DNA from: Crambe crambe
Taxonomy: Eukaryota; Porifera; Demospongiae; Poecilosclerida; Crambeidae
Direction of reading: 5' to 3'
Assembly: GCA_963924555.1 (NCBI GenBank)
Contig: OZ004587.1
Location: forward strand, 558,001 to 622,000
Length of the DNA: 64,000 bases
The translations under genes and the position numbers were made by a program. The notes under the pieces are model-generated. The model worked only from the letters and a program-made list of their open reading frames with translations, did not search any database and was not told where the DNA came from. Of the stretch, positions 41,601 through 53,952 are shown piece after piece (the stretch's first letter is position 1; every line of letters begins with the position of its first letter).

Positions 41601-44600
41601 AGTCTGGGGGCCCTCAGCATTGAGAGCACCAGCAGTGCAGAACATGGCAGTAGTCTCCAAGTCACCAACTATGCCAGCGATAGAGGAAATAGCTTCGTTG
41701 CAGGCCTGTGTACCAATGGCTCCAGCCTGGATGGCTGATACCACATAAGAAACCTGTATGCATGTATGTACATATGTATAAAAGGTCAATTGAAAAGGTC
41801 ACGGGAGCATTATACCTTTTCAGTGACAACTCTGGCAGCATCAGCTAACTCCCTCTTCGAGCGACCATCGTTCGGGTTCCCCTGGACACTGGCTCCGCAA
41901 TGGATCAACTCCTTGCAACTCTCTCCCAGATCATAGCCCGTCTTCCTCAATCTGCTAGCAATCTCAGGGGACTCGATAGTGGCCAGAGCACCACGAGCAG
42001 AGTCAACCAGGCAACTGTATGTGGATGTAAGCTCACGGGACACATTGGAAAGTTCTCCAGGACTGGAACTGGATTTCAAAACCATGTCCTGAGCATGTTT
42101 GGTGAGCCCCTTGCAGTGTTGGAAGGTGTCTGCTTGGTAGTCAGCATATGTACCCTCAATTTCTCCCTCAGGTGTGGAGCCAAGACGAGTCATGGCCTTG
42201 TTGATCTCTTCTGTCATGCCTATGGATTAAAAATGCAGTTAATACGCATGCATTGCTGACATTTCACTCCTTACCAGATATGAGTCCAGCCTCTCCTCCT
42301 GCCTTCTCCAGTGTGGCTGTGAGTTCAGAGACTGCTTGGTTCATCAATGTAGAAGCCTCGTCCACTTTATCATGGGCAGCTGTGGACTTGGGGTTGCCTC
42401 CAGCATCCTTAGATGCATACACTAGCTGCAATGCACTCTCTGAAATGAGGGGAAGGGTTTGGATAGACATGACTGTAGCAATGGCATGAATCACACTTAT
42501 AGCTCTATAGAGAGTTTGCCCAAGAATAAGGGATGGTTAAAAAGGTAAATTTCCAATTGATTTTTATGTTGCATTCGTGTCATTTGATATGTCTGACCAT
42601 CCTATGACTAACTCCAGACACTATCTGTATATCCCCTGGTCCTCACCAGTGAGTGTCTTAGTCTGCTCCAGGAGATTGCTCTGTATCTGTGAGCTGGAGG
42701 TCTTAGAGGCAGCACCAATGGCAGCTCCAGCGAGACTGGGGAAGAGATTAGCCATGGCTGTCACCTGGTGTCCCAGTTTCTCAGCTTCTCCTTTGGCTGC
42801 GGTGGCAAGGGGCACCACTGTGTCCTTGATGTTGGCTGAAGAGTCCAACATCTGCTCCTGGAAACCCTGAGAGAAGAAATTATTTATTCAGCACAATAGA
42901 TACATGAATAAAAGTAAATATATGAATAAACAAATATAATACGGTACCTGTAGAGTGGAGGAGGCATGGGGCTGCAGTTGCTGACTCATGGCGGCGAGGA
43001 TGGCCTGGTCCAAGTGGTTGATGTTCTCATTCAGACAGTCGATGGCCTTATCGCACTCCTTCTGACCAGGACACTTGTCCCTAATGGCTAGGATCAAACT
43101 CTTAATAGCATCCGTCACAGCCCGAGTGTGTGAAGCAAGCAGCTGCCACATGTTGGGGTCATTGGGATTAATAGCAAGATTCTTGGCTGAGGTTAGCAAG
43201 CTGTTGCTTGATTTGTTGACATTCTTGCCAGCTTGTATGATGGGCTCTTGAGCCTTGCGAGCAGAAGCGCTGATCTTGGCAGGAGTGCTGGCAAATTGAG
43301 GGCTAGAGGCAAAGGTGGTGAGAGCCTCCACTGCTTCCACAAGAGGTTTGGTGGTCTCTGCACATGCTTCACGGTTGGCCTCAGTCAAATCACCAGCCAG
43401 AGCCTGCATAGTTGGAGATAAAAATTCATAATTGGAGGTGAACCTCATTTAAAAATTAATTATATTATATCACAGCTAAAGTGCATCCAGACATGCGAAG
43501 ACCCACTTCTACCGCTATTAGGCATAGGTGCTAGGAACCACCGTTTAACAGTGAGCACGTGCCTATTTTTGGTGGGCATTATTTAGAGTATTGCATGATA
43601 AAGCTGCTAATTAGCAGCTATGGTTCCATACAGAAAGAGACATTTTATTAAATAAGTGAGCTTAGCAAAAGCAGAAAAAAATCAAAAAAAAAAAGAAAAA
43701 AAAAGCCAGAAAATCAATAGTACATACCTTGATGTTCTTGACCAGGCTAGCAGTGTTGTTGGCCACTTCCTTGGCGGCCTGGACAAAGTGTCTCTTGGCC
43801 ACAGGGTTGCTTGTCTTGCTGCTGGCAACCTTGCAGGCATTGCACAGTACGCTGGTGTGTTTGGCTATGACTGTGGCAGCTGCAAGCACTTGCTGCTGGT
43901 TGGATGATGGGTTCAACAGGTTCTGACAAGCCATTGAGATTGCCTGGAGAAAAAGGAGGGAGAATAATCTATGTATTGTTGTTGTATGCATCTAGACAAG
44001 AGTTTTGCCCAATTACGTGGGTTCTCCCCTGAATAGAATGACCATGTTTGAGCAGATTTCATCATGAAAAGATGAATGAAGGCTTAAAAATTACTGGATA
44101 ATGTGATTCACTTTACCTGTGAAGCTCTGGCAAACTGTGTCTGGTCCACGAGTCCTGGAGTGGCAGCAGTACTACTTGAGTCGGCTATACCCACCAAGTA
44201 TGCAGCCTGAGCACTGGCTTCTGTCAGTTGGCACACTGCATTGGCCGTGCTGTCCACTGCTTTGCTGAACTCGTCAATCTCTCCATTCTTGGCATGGGTA
44301 GTGATCAAGGCACCTGCCTCTCCCAAAACCTAAGGGATGTACGTAAATTAAATATTCAATTATCATTATCTCTATTGTGTGTGTAGCACTCTTTAATTGA
44401 ACACAAATACAATAGAGTAAGACATTGGAACCTCCGAATGATGGACACACTTGGGACCCAGCCTTTGTCCTTTGTAGAGAGGTTGTCCTCTTTTGGAGGT
44501 TATTAAATATAGAGTGCATATGCAAAGGTACTCCCATTTTTGTCCTCTCCTCTTTTGGTGTTGTTTATTGGAGGTTCTGAGGTTCTACTGTAGGTAGTGG

Positions 44601-47600
44601 ATTCAGTGGTCCACTGCACGTACCTTAGATTTCTCAATGACCAGGTCCAAGCAGTCAAAGTATGACAGATCACTAACAGGCTCGTTAGGGTTGTCAAGGA
44701 CAGGGGCTACAGCCTATTGGGGGAATAGACATTGATTATACTGTAAATCTTAGAGAGTCTAAAAAGGGTGAATTACTCTATAACAGGAAATTATAGTTGG
44801 GAGGGGAGGGGGGGGGAGTGAAAAAAAAACACAAAAATATAAATTTTAGCAAACACATGAAAATTTACTCAACCAAAAATTTGCATTACACACTTTCAGT
44901 GAGGATTATAACTCTTTTGAAATGATCTGACAAAATGTCAGACCAGGGAAGAGTTGATCGGCCATATTATGATATGGTCTTGAAAAGATACATTCCTAAG
45001 TGCAATGGGATGCGTTATGCCAATATGATGTCAGACCAAAACAAATCTTGATCAGATATTTGACCTTTTGACCCATAAATGGCCTGTTATAATCCTCACT
45101 GCACTTCATATATTATTTTCACCTCAATACTCCTGATGGCACTGTCACATTCCTTCTGTCCAGGGCCTGAGCTAGAACATAAGTTGATTAGAGAGTTTAT
45201 AGCATCAGTCACAGAGCGAGCAGCTGCTGCTAATTGGTTCATAACATTAGGAGCATTTGGATCAGCAGAGAGAGCCTTAGCTGCTAGCAAGAGTTTAGAG
45301 GAAGACACAGATATGGTCCTGAGATAACCCAACATCTCATCACGACTCTCCTTGTTCTTAGAGGCACTGGCAAGAGTCAAACCGGCCGTCAACATCTCTT
45401 CAAATTGAGTGGCAAAAGTTTGTGTGGTGACGGCTTGTACTTCGGGAGTGCTGTTAGCAGCTGAGACCAGGTCTGCTCCAGATACATTCAGGGCAGCGGC
45501 TGCAGCACTTAGGTTGTTCTGGAGTGTTTGGTAACTGGCACCACCTGAGCTGGGGAACTAAGGGGGTGGGTAGGTGAATGGAGGAGGGGAGGGGCCAAAA
45601 AGGATGATGAAAGTGAGGAATATCATTATAATTATTACAAAGAAATCTTCATTCAGTTGATTGTATGTACTTCATTGTACACACATCGTAATAATTATGA
45701 TGATTCAGATACATAGTCAAGTTAGAATGAGGTATACAGTGTCATATGTCATTAGTCAATTCATCTCTACATTCATTGCCTACATATGTGCTGAATCTGC
45801 TGATGCGGCTAACGAATCTAATTCATACCTGCCACATGACACACGCATGATGACTGTTGCATCACTATTGCATCAGCATGTGTACGTAACCAGGGCAATG
45901 TGCAACATTGGCAACTATTAAGAGCTATATAGGAGGAGTGTACCCCTTTCCTTCTATAATTATATTCATACACTAAACTGCCTCTCTATATACCTTGCCA
46001 CTTTGGAGTTTTCGACTAGCTTCAGCTATGGCCTTGATGGCATGATCAAACTCAATCTGCCCAGGGAGACAGTTGACCACCTGGTTGAGGGCCTGAGACA
46101 CAGCTTTGGCAGCTTGGGCAAGACGGAGCTGTTTGTTGGGCACACTGGGGTCCTGCACAGCTGCCTTGGCCTCCGATATCAGAGTCACACTCTGATCCAT
46201 AACCTAACAGAATTATAACAGATGTAAATTGCAGTTCTAAAGAGATATACTGAAGAGATAAGATTAAGTGTGTATCTGGAAATTGATTTTATAGCATTTA
46301 TATAGTACTAAGCTACACTATGATAGTGTTGCAGTTAGTGTGCTATCTGGATACTTCAGTAAACTGCAGTATTATTGTACCTGCTGTGCAGTGGAGAGGA
46401 TTCTTGGTGCCAGCGGCCACACCCCTGACAGCATGGGCCAACACAGCAAGGGTATTGGCCGTGTCTCGTGCTGCTATCCCTGTGTAGTTCTCATTACCTA
46501 CATACAGTAGTACATACATACAGTATACAGCAGTATATACATATATAGCTAATATTATCATTGTCTGTGGGGATATAATTATCATTCATCAATATTAGGC
46601 CACTACAATATGATTCATTGTTTCTCATCACTACCCAGCCTTGAAAAGCATGCGGGCGGGAGGTTATTATCATTACTCATTATCTCACCTTGCCGTCTTA
46701 TTTTCTGTATCACCTTATATGGAAGTATGCACTCTTATTTTTAGTATCATCTTATTTGGAATTGTTTACTATGAAAAGTTCAAAGTACATGTACTGAATG
46801 GTATTTATACAAAAGAGAGATGGTGTGCAGATAAAAAAGTCAATACACAAAACAATGACTACTTCTTTGAAATTTTCGGCTTTGAACTGCAATGTACACA
46901 TTGAGGATATGATGAAGATTCTGAACCCTGTTCCACCTTGCCTGCACAATAAACACAAATTGGTTCATATCCGGCAGAGTAGTATAGTTTCTCCACCTGA
47001 TCAAAGCAATTAAGATTGCGCACATACACTTCATTGAGAGGTGCAGGTAAATCTAGTTCTTGAAGAGAAGAACCGCAGGTGAAAGAAAGTCCATCCAGTT
47101 TCAACTCAAGTTGGCGGCGCTCACTTTTCTTTAGCCTCTTCTTGCTATAAAGTAGCCTCCATATCTCGCATTCGTCGCATAGAAGCATCATGTCAACATT
47201 TTTTACATGTTGCAAGCTAGCAGAGAATGGAAGGGTTTTCTTAGCCTGTTTCAAGTGAAGAGATGGTCGATGCTCTTCACTAGTTGACTTCCCAAAAATC
47301 TCATCAAAAGGGATGTAATGGTGATCAGTGCCTGGAGTCGGGTCTGGTAGTGGTTGCAACTGCTGAAATATGTCTTCAGCAAGTCTAGGTGCTTTGCAAA
47401 TGTTGCAATCAGACTTACCACACTTTCTTACTTCAAAAGAATAGTGACGCTTCCTGCAACAGTGATCAATAAACTCCTGTATAGCAGGGTGATCACGCAT
47501 TGTTGCTTTCGTTACAGAAGGAGTAATTTCTGGATCGATTTGCTGAATAGCATTCCAGCACCTATCCATTTCTTCACTACTAGCAGGAATGAACATAGTG

Positions 47601-50600
47601 AATTCCTTATCCTTGAGCTGCAACCGTGAAAACACTTGAGTAAGGGTAGTTTTGGGAGCCGCTACTGAATCCAGCAAAGCTTCTTTGAAACTGGTATGCT
47701 TGGCAGCAATGCTTCTTGATTCCTTCATACTACCAGCCTTGGCAGCAAGGCGTTCATTCTCTTCATCCATTTCAGTTCGTGCAAGACCCACACATTGAAG
47801 TCCCAAGTTGACTATGGACATAATTCTTTCGACAGGGTTGCGCCACGAATGAAATGGGGCTGTTCTAGCAGCACACAAATAGTCCAAATCAAGAAGAAGA
47901 AATAGAGAAATTAAACAGAGTTGAACACTCAGATACGTAAGGCGGTGATCTGGGCCTCCATCTGTATACAAGAATAAAATTGGTTTTGATTGAGAGTGCA
48001 CTTCAATTAGAGGGTAAAGCTCAGACACATGTCTCAGTGGGCTAGAAGCTTCAAAGGTTCCTTCCTTGATACCAATGTTAACTTGACCAGAATACCAAGA
48101 CCCTGATATATCGTCTGGAATAGATACATCAAGAACCACAGAGGGGACTATGCTGACTTTAGTGAAGTCATGGTCCCCTACAAGAAAACTTGACCCAGCT
48201 GCCGTTAAAACACGTCTACCCCTCTCAGCAGCAGCTACAGGGAAGCCAGGCTCACCCACCTTTATTCGGTGTTTATCATCAAGACACAAAAACATGCTAT
48301 GCTCTTTCATACTGACTGCATACTCACGTTGGTAACGAAAGATGCATGCAGCATAGTGCGAGTCAGGGTGGTCTTTCCTAAACTGACGCTGCTGAACTTT
48401 GAAACGAATCTGAAACTTCCCTGTGTGATGAAGAGCCCGTTTGGAACGTGGTAGCTTCGGCCAAAACTGCAGCCTGACCCATTCTATTGAGGGAATACAA
48501 GTACCATCAGGACATCGCTTTGCTACCTGGTCTCTAAAATCTCGAATGGAGATAGCTGTAGCAACATGAGTCACATTAGTATGACGACGATCATCGACCG
48601 CGGTACCAACTGTTTCTTCAAGATATTTGCTACATTCCTCCCAAAAAGTATCATACTTACTCTTCTTCCCTGAATTTAAGTGCCTAAGATCCATCACTAT
48701 AGCAGGATCTTCCATTTCTATAGCCTGCCTGACCCTACTATCAACTTCATCTTGATTAAGTGTTTCACTGCCTGAGCAATCACCAGTAAGGTCCTTGTAG
48801 AAGTATCTAAGGACTGCAGGCTGTACAGCGTTTGTAATTCGTCCGAATTTCTGAATGAATTCAGACTGCATAGCCCGTGTATGGTACACAGGCAGAGATT
48901 GCTTAACTTGCTCAATTACTTTCATACTATTTGTAAATGCTTCATCAAGAGAGCTATCAGGAACTCGCCAAACAAAATAAGAATTACCTGCATTATTACC
49001 AGAGGAGTACACCAACAATGCAACTGGGACTTCCAGGCCCTCCTTAAGCTTATTTATCAACAAATAGCGCCTCTTAGAGTTGGCTGGTAAATAAAGCAAT
49101 AAGTCCACTATGCTATAGCAATCACATGCCTTCACAACAGAGTTTATTTCAGTAAGATCAAGAGAAAGCTTCATGGTTGGCTTTAAATAGAACAAATCCA
49201 AACCCTTCAAAATTGATCGCCATGGCACAGTAGAGTAGTGCACAAGCTTCATTACTTTGTTCTTCCCCCTAAGCTCATCTGCATATCTTTGCAGGTTATG
49301 GGCCATTCTATCACAATTACCCTTCATTTCACCCCACCTTTCCCAGTGAAAGTATGATGACTGAAGTATACAGAATAGTTTTGAGGCCAAAGCTTCCAGA
49401 ACATCAGCTGATAGGTTGGTAAGGGACCTCTTACGATGCTTTGACCGCTCTGGTACATTGAACCCTTGAAAGGTAACAAAACAAGTAGGTATAGAACAAC
49501 CCCTACCATGAAGAGTATCATGATGACCATCAATGTACCAAAGCACCTCACAAAGAGATTTGACAAAGTTCACCCCAAATGAATCAACCTCATCTGCTCT
49601 CCAAAACAGGCCATGTTCTTCAAGGTAGTCAACAAGGGCATTAAATAATTTGTCCTTATTATTTCTTTCGATAGTTTTTGAAGGAGTTTTAGGTTGGGCA
49701 AGTGCTTGCTGTGCTTGTCGCATTACATCAAGTACACTACGACTCTGAGGTTGATTCATGGAAACAAGCTCATTCGAAACTACAACTATTTTCATATACT
49801 TCCCAAACTCAACCACAACTGGAGACAGTGTCAATTCAGGTTCAGCTCGATCCAAAAGTCTGTCCCTTGTATTCCCGATAAACACATCTGAGATCTAAAA
49901 AAATAATAAACCAATACAATGTTTTAAAGCTTAGCTGGTAGCCTAGCTACTAGCCAGCTTTTTGTCCAGCTACAACATAGCTGCTACTAGCTAGCCAAGA
50001 ACTAGCTACCCTAGCTATAGCTAGCTATTAAATAAGTTCTCATTGCTAGCAGCTGCTCTTTTAGTACCTCAATAGTTCCAGTTTCTTCATCTAACTGCAG
50101 CTTTGGAAGGAGCACAGTTTCAAAGAACCCTTGAATGGATATATTTCCTGAATGGCACTCAATAATCTGCCAAGGAAGCAGTGGTTTACTCCCTTTCACC
50201 ACAGTAACACTCAAGAAAACCATGGCAGCTGATAATAGGTGGTGAGCACTATTAAAATTTCCACCACGTGGCCAAATAATGAGATTTTTATGATTTGAGG
50301 CGGTGCTAATTTGATTGATGCGGGCGGTTGATGAGAAACAATGAATCATGTTGTAGTGGCCTTATGTCATTTACAAATATTCAATATTTCATTGCTATCA
50401 GCTAATTTCCCCCGTCAATCTTACCATCATCGGACTATATTGAACATTATACACTCCCCCTCTAATATTGTGCAAAAAAGTATAGAATGATTTCATCAAG
50501 CTTATGCAATTACTACTTGTTATTGGCAATTATAAAGATCAAACTTGCATCATCATACTATGAATTTTGGCAAGTGCATGGCAAACATGTGCCGACTAGT

Positions 50601-50881
50601 ACTAAAAGATATGACTGTTGTTTATTATGAATTGCGTGATCTCACCACCATCAGGAGCTTATATAAATAAGAAAGCAAACCCTGAAAACAATGAGACTAG
50701 AATCAAAAGAGCTAGCTAATTATAAATTGCTGCAAGTGAATATGATTTCCTCCTTTTGAGCAATTAAGTAGGCTCATTAGGAGCTGAGCCATGGAGGAAC
50801 CAACCGTCTTTGAAGTGGCCCCCAACTCCAAAGCACTGGTCTCAACACTCTCTCCAGGAAGAGGAAGCAACATACCTATAG
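38688..50881 (-). CDS. Talin, C-terminal half (22 exons; 5' part absent or out of window)
   Basis: Talin couples integrin tails to F-actin; this part covers rod domains from about R8 to the dimerisation helix. Exons: 50,771-50,881; 46,381-46,497; 45,994-46,203; 45,123-45,557; 44,624-44,713; 44,117-44,330; 43,728-43,943; 42,948-43,403; 42,647-42,866; 42,275-42,439; 41,816-42,219; 41,596-41,753; 41,233-41,431; 40,952-41,077; 40,695-40,877; 40,442-40,602; 40,145-40,314; 39,967-40,085; 39,721-39,903; 39,366-39,548; 38,949-39,047; 38,688-38,819. From exon 3 on, all borders are GT-AG and frames agree (for example KECDSAIRSIE, TSALVRSATAAQREL, TAQLLIACQVKAD). Exon 2 carries a frameshift after GVAAGTK, and exon 1 lacks a GT donor. 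No talin exon upstream of MLLPLPGESVE is found. Confidence 0.92.
46598..50361. mobile_element. 3.76-kb GGCCACT-type DNA transposon in a talin intron
   Basis: The ~33-bp TIRs have one mismatch: GGCCACTACAA, then TATG or CATG, then ATTCATTGTTTCTCATCA. TTA flanks both sides (46,595-46,597 and 50,362-50,364). Inside both ends is a CCGCCCGC-type subterminal motif. It carries one spliced minus-strand gene. The TIR start GGCCACT, the TTTCTCATC inner end and the TWA target duplication are shared with the element at 15,625-16,949. TWA duplication is typical of PIF/Harbinger, but the protein does not look like that family. Confidence 0.9.
46859..50224 (-). CDS. Transposase-like protein of the GGCCACT family
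   Basis: Exon 1 starts at an ATG near 50,222-50,224 (MVFLSVTVVKGSKPLLPWQI) and ends LDEETGTIE with a GTACTA donor near 50,067. Exon 2 begins after ttttttag at 49,896 (ISDVFIGNTRDRLLD) and ends at 46,859, giving more than 1,050 residues in all. Motifs suggesting a DDE/RNase H core are FLCLDDKHRIKVGEPG (Asp), LFLYTDGGPDHRLTYLSVQL (Asp) and HSWRNPVERIMS (Glu). A CGKSDCNICKAPR knuckle and a C-terminal set LLCDECEIWRLL, FTCGSS, PICVYCAG and YPQCVHCSSK likely bind zinc. The C-terminal set is conserved in the 16-kb relative. No frame damage is visible. The superfamily is not recognised; the triad is my inference from motif shape. Confidence 0.75.
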
Positions 50882-50929
50882 AAAACAAGATAATATGAAG
50901 TTCTGAATCAATACATCGTGCTCTTCTCA

Positions 50930-51700
50930 TGTACTATCTATGGTACATATGTACGACTTTTTAGTAGCATATGCAAATAATTATGTAAGTGCATGACCTT
51001 TAATGTATGACCTTGCAGTTCAGCTAGCTAGCAAGCAAACGAGCAAGCAAGATAGCTTGAGGAAGTGAACAGTGAGAGCAGAGGTTAAATACATAGTAGG
51101 CAAGTTATTGTTCACCTGAAAAAGCACTGGGAGCAAGAGAACCAATATGAAAGCGAAAGCAGACTGTACAAAGCTTAAGATTTTGTCTCAAAAAAGCAGC
51201 AAGAGAGCCTACGAAAAGCATTGAACAGCAGAACAGAGGCTACAAAGTAGGCAAGTTAACAATCGTTGAGAAAGCAGCAAGTGAGCCAATAAAACAGAGC
51301 AATGGCTACTTAGAAACTAATGTGGCTGACTTGGCTGGCTAGAAAGTCATTGAATATAATTATAATAATTATGAAACAATAACGACATTGAGTCTTCAAA
51401 TAATATCTCTAGTATATGCAAAATTTAGTGTCAACCCATGCATACGTATTATGTAGCTACCAAACTAACCTAAGTCTATTACGTGTGGAGGCATCAAGTT
51501 ATCATAGTGGAAGGTGATAAGAGGATTCACAGGACACTGGAAACCCCCAGGGAAACCACTTGGGGTAACACCTATTGCATCATCACAGATTCACTATACT
51601 ATCTTAAAGTTCTTCCTAGAAGATTCAGTACAATGAAACAATGGCAAAATGTATCAGAAGATTCAGTACAATGAAACAATGGCAAAATGTATCCTGCCTG
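50930..51700. other. Unresolved DNA upstream of the first talin exon
   Basis: Loose repeats of agcaagcaag and aaagcagcaagagagcc occur at 51,030-51,300. No talin-like exon is found. Confidence 0.4.
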
Positions 51701-51702
51701 AT

Positions 51703-51741
51703 GCTACTGCTACTACTACTACTACTACTACTAATACTACT
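51703..51741. repeat. (CTA)n microsatellite
   Basis: About twelve ctg/cta/act units in a row, slightly interrupted by aat. Confidence 0.9.
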
Positions 51742-52208
51742 ACAGTGTCCACAACTTGCAGAGTTGATTCAAACTCGAGGTACCAAAATATTAAGTTAAA
51801 GTCCACATAAGAGTTTTGGCTGCAAGTCCAATGGCTACTATATAGATCAATTATATTTGAAATAGGAGTGTAGTTGCATACCCAAAATTGGGAAATTTTC
51901 ATTCAATTTACACATTAATTTATTTTGGTTGTTACTTGTAATTAGCTTTTGTACATGGTAATTAATTTTCATGTGATTAATTTTTGTTGTTGAACTTGAC
52001 CATGAAAATTAATCAACATCAAAAAATTCCCATACTTCATAATGGTCACACAGGACACTTGGCCTGGGGCATTTTGGAGTGTAGACCTATATTTTAATGA
52101 GTCATGACCTGAGAGTCAGCTCACTCGCTGAATTAATTTTTGTTGTTGGTCTATTTCATTCATAACACAGAGGCGACAACGAATACTGAATACTGTCTAT
52201 AACACCAG

Positions 52209-52582
52209 GTGAAAATCATGACATGTGGTCTAGGGAATGGAACTGAAGCTCTGAACGTTTGGTGGTTGATGAACAACTCGCGTCTTACAATACAAATGAG
52301 GAAGGAACGTCACATAAACAGCACCAATAGAGACACGATACTTCATGTGCCCTGCACCTCGGAGTTCCATAACACCAATTTCACTTGTGTATCATCTGGA
52401 GGTGATGTGGGTTACGATAAAACACTACACATCATAATGGAACCACCTGTCCAGAAATAATGTCAACACCTCCGTCTCAGCAAGTACCAGGATATTCTCA
52501 AGGGCACACAGCTAGTGTTTCTACTGGACTTATCTCAGCATTAGTGCTATGTACTATTGGAATAATAAGAACCTTATATTGA
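52209..52582 (+). pseudogene. Immunoglobulin-like exon plus membrane segment (candidate)
   Basis: After an acceptor-like ataacaccag the frame reads VWWLMNNSRLTIQMRKERHI, then TILHVPCTSEFHNTNFTCVS. The spaced cysteines and W look like an Ig-like domain. About 25 codons later a different frame gives a plausible membrane helix, TASVSTGLISALVLCTIGII, then a short RTLY tail and stop. One base must be gained or lost between the two, so it is a broken fragment or a mis-spliced guess. It lies antisense to, and upstream of, the talin copy. Confidence 0.3.
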
Positions 52583-52974
52583 GTTAATATGCTATTCTTA
52601 TGACTACTGTACATTTATTATCATTTTGTGCAGCTGCCATACCATGGATTTTAGGATGGGGAATGAGAAATAGGTACCTAAGAAACTTGCAGCTGTGTAA
52701 ACAAATTGTATCCACAATTTTGGTCCATGCAGTGGTGTACAGGTGTATTGCAGCCATGACTTCTGCACAATTGGGTAAGGGTCATTAGTTATCAGAGTCT
52801 TCCCTAGCTCTAGCTGTAGTGCTGTAGCTTCAAACTCATGAGAATAAGCATAGACCCAGCCCTGAAGTTTCTTCATCCAAACAGGGTGGCCCACCCTGGA
52901 TTTAGTATACGTAACTTGGGGGAAAACACCGATTTATACACTAGTTTCAAAGAACTTTCAACCTTCATGGTAAG

Positions 52975-53130
52975 GTTATACAGTGAAGCCTGTCTATACT
53001 GACCAACTCTGGGCTGGTCTCTTAAAGGAGGTGGTCTCTTTACAGAGGTTGATACAAGCATTATGGGGACATAACCAGTGGTCTCTAAAAAGAGGTGGTC
53101 TCTAAATAGGATGGTCTGTACTATCTTGAA
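52975..53130. repeat. GGTGGTCTCT repeats
   Basis: Several near-copies of aggtggtctctaaa/tttaca are repeated loosely. Probably a decayed repeat end. Confidence 0.4.
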
Positions 53131-53207
53131 AATCAAGATACTGTTCATTATGCTACTTTCTAATACTATGTCATATGCACTTTAAGATTATAACTCATTA
53201 GATGATG

Positions 53208-53515
53208 ATAAGGGAAAAAGCATTTCGTGAAATGAAAAAAGATGTAGGGATGACCACTGCTCAAATAAGTAAGGAAACAAGAAGGATGGAAATGGGATCA
53301 ATCTTTGTTCTGTATATCCAGCCAACAATCCTCACATATACGTACATTACTGCACTATAACCTGAAGCTACCCGACGTATATGTAGGGATTGTTGGCTGG
53401 ATATACAGAACAAAGATTGATCCCATTTCCATCCTTCTTGTTTCCTTACTTTTTTGAGCAGTGGTCATCCCTACATCTTTTTTTTTTTTTTTTCACAAAA
53501 TGCTTTTTTACTTAT
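53208..53515. mobile_element. Fold-back (long inverted repeat) element
   Basis: Arms 53,208-53,343 and 53,375-53,515 are near-perfect reverse complements (gatgtagggatgaccactgc pairing with gcagtggtcatccctacatc), with a loop of about 31 bases. No gene is present. Ends ATAAG/CTTAT flank the arms; no target duplication is clear. The right arm has a poly-T expansion. Confidence 0.88.
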
Positions 53516-53952
53516 GTGTACTTCAAGTAGGAACAATATCAGTTTGAACTTAGCTAAAATTAGCTAAATTTGGTACCCGTTGATAATAGTGACCTTAAGA
53601 TATACCAAGTCACTATCCATCCCACTTGACAGTCACTGGTAAAAGCTGTCTCTATGTAATGATCATACATTAAAGGCTGAATATTGAGTTTATCGTCACT
53701 TCCCTAATCAAATTTTGTCAGCATAATATTCAATTTTGATGAGGCATTTCAGACAAAATTGGTAGACCTCAGATTTTATACTGAAAATTCAAGTAGGTTT
53801 GGTTATCCAAAGAAACTGATATTGAATAATGACCTCCCTCCCTCATGGAAATCTGAAAATCTTGTGACAATAAACAGCAAATTTAGTTTATGTGACTCAA
53901 TGTGAGATATTTACCGTATGGTACAAGACATAGGTCAGCTGACATGCCATGT

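Noticed and set aside
40605..43930. Many 60-160 codon plus-strand frames opposite the talin exons
   Set aside because: They follow the exon positions of the minus-strand talin exactly and have no splice signals or domain content of their own; they are shadows of coding sequence.
46598..50361. PIF/Harbinger assignment for the TWA element
   Set aside because: Only the target duplication fits; the protein length, motifs and lack of a Myb-like second gene do not. Kept as unassigned.
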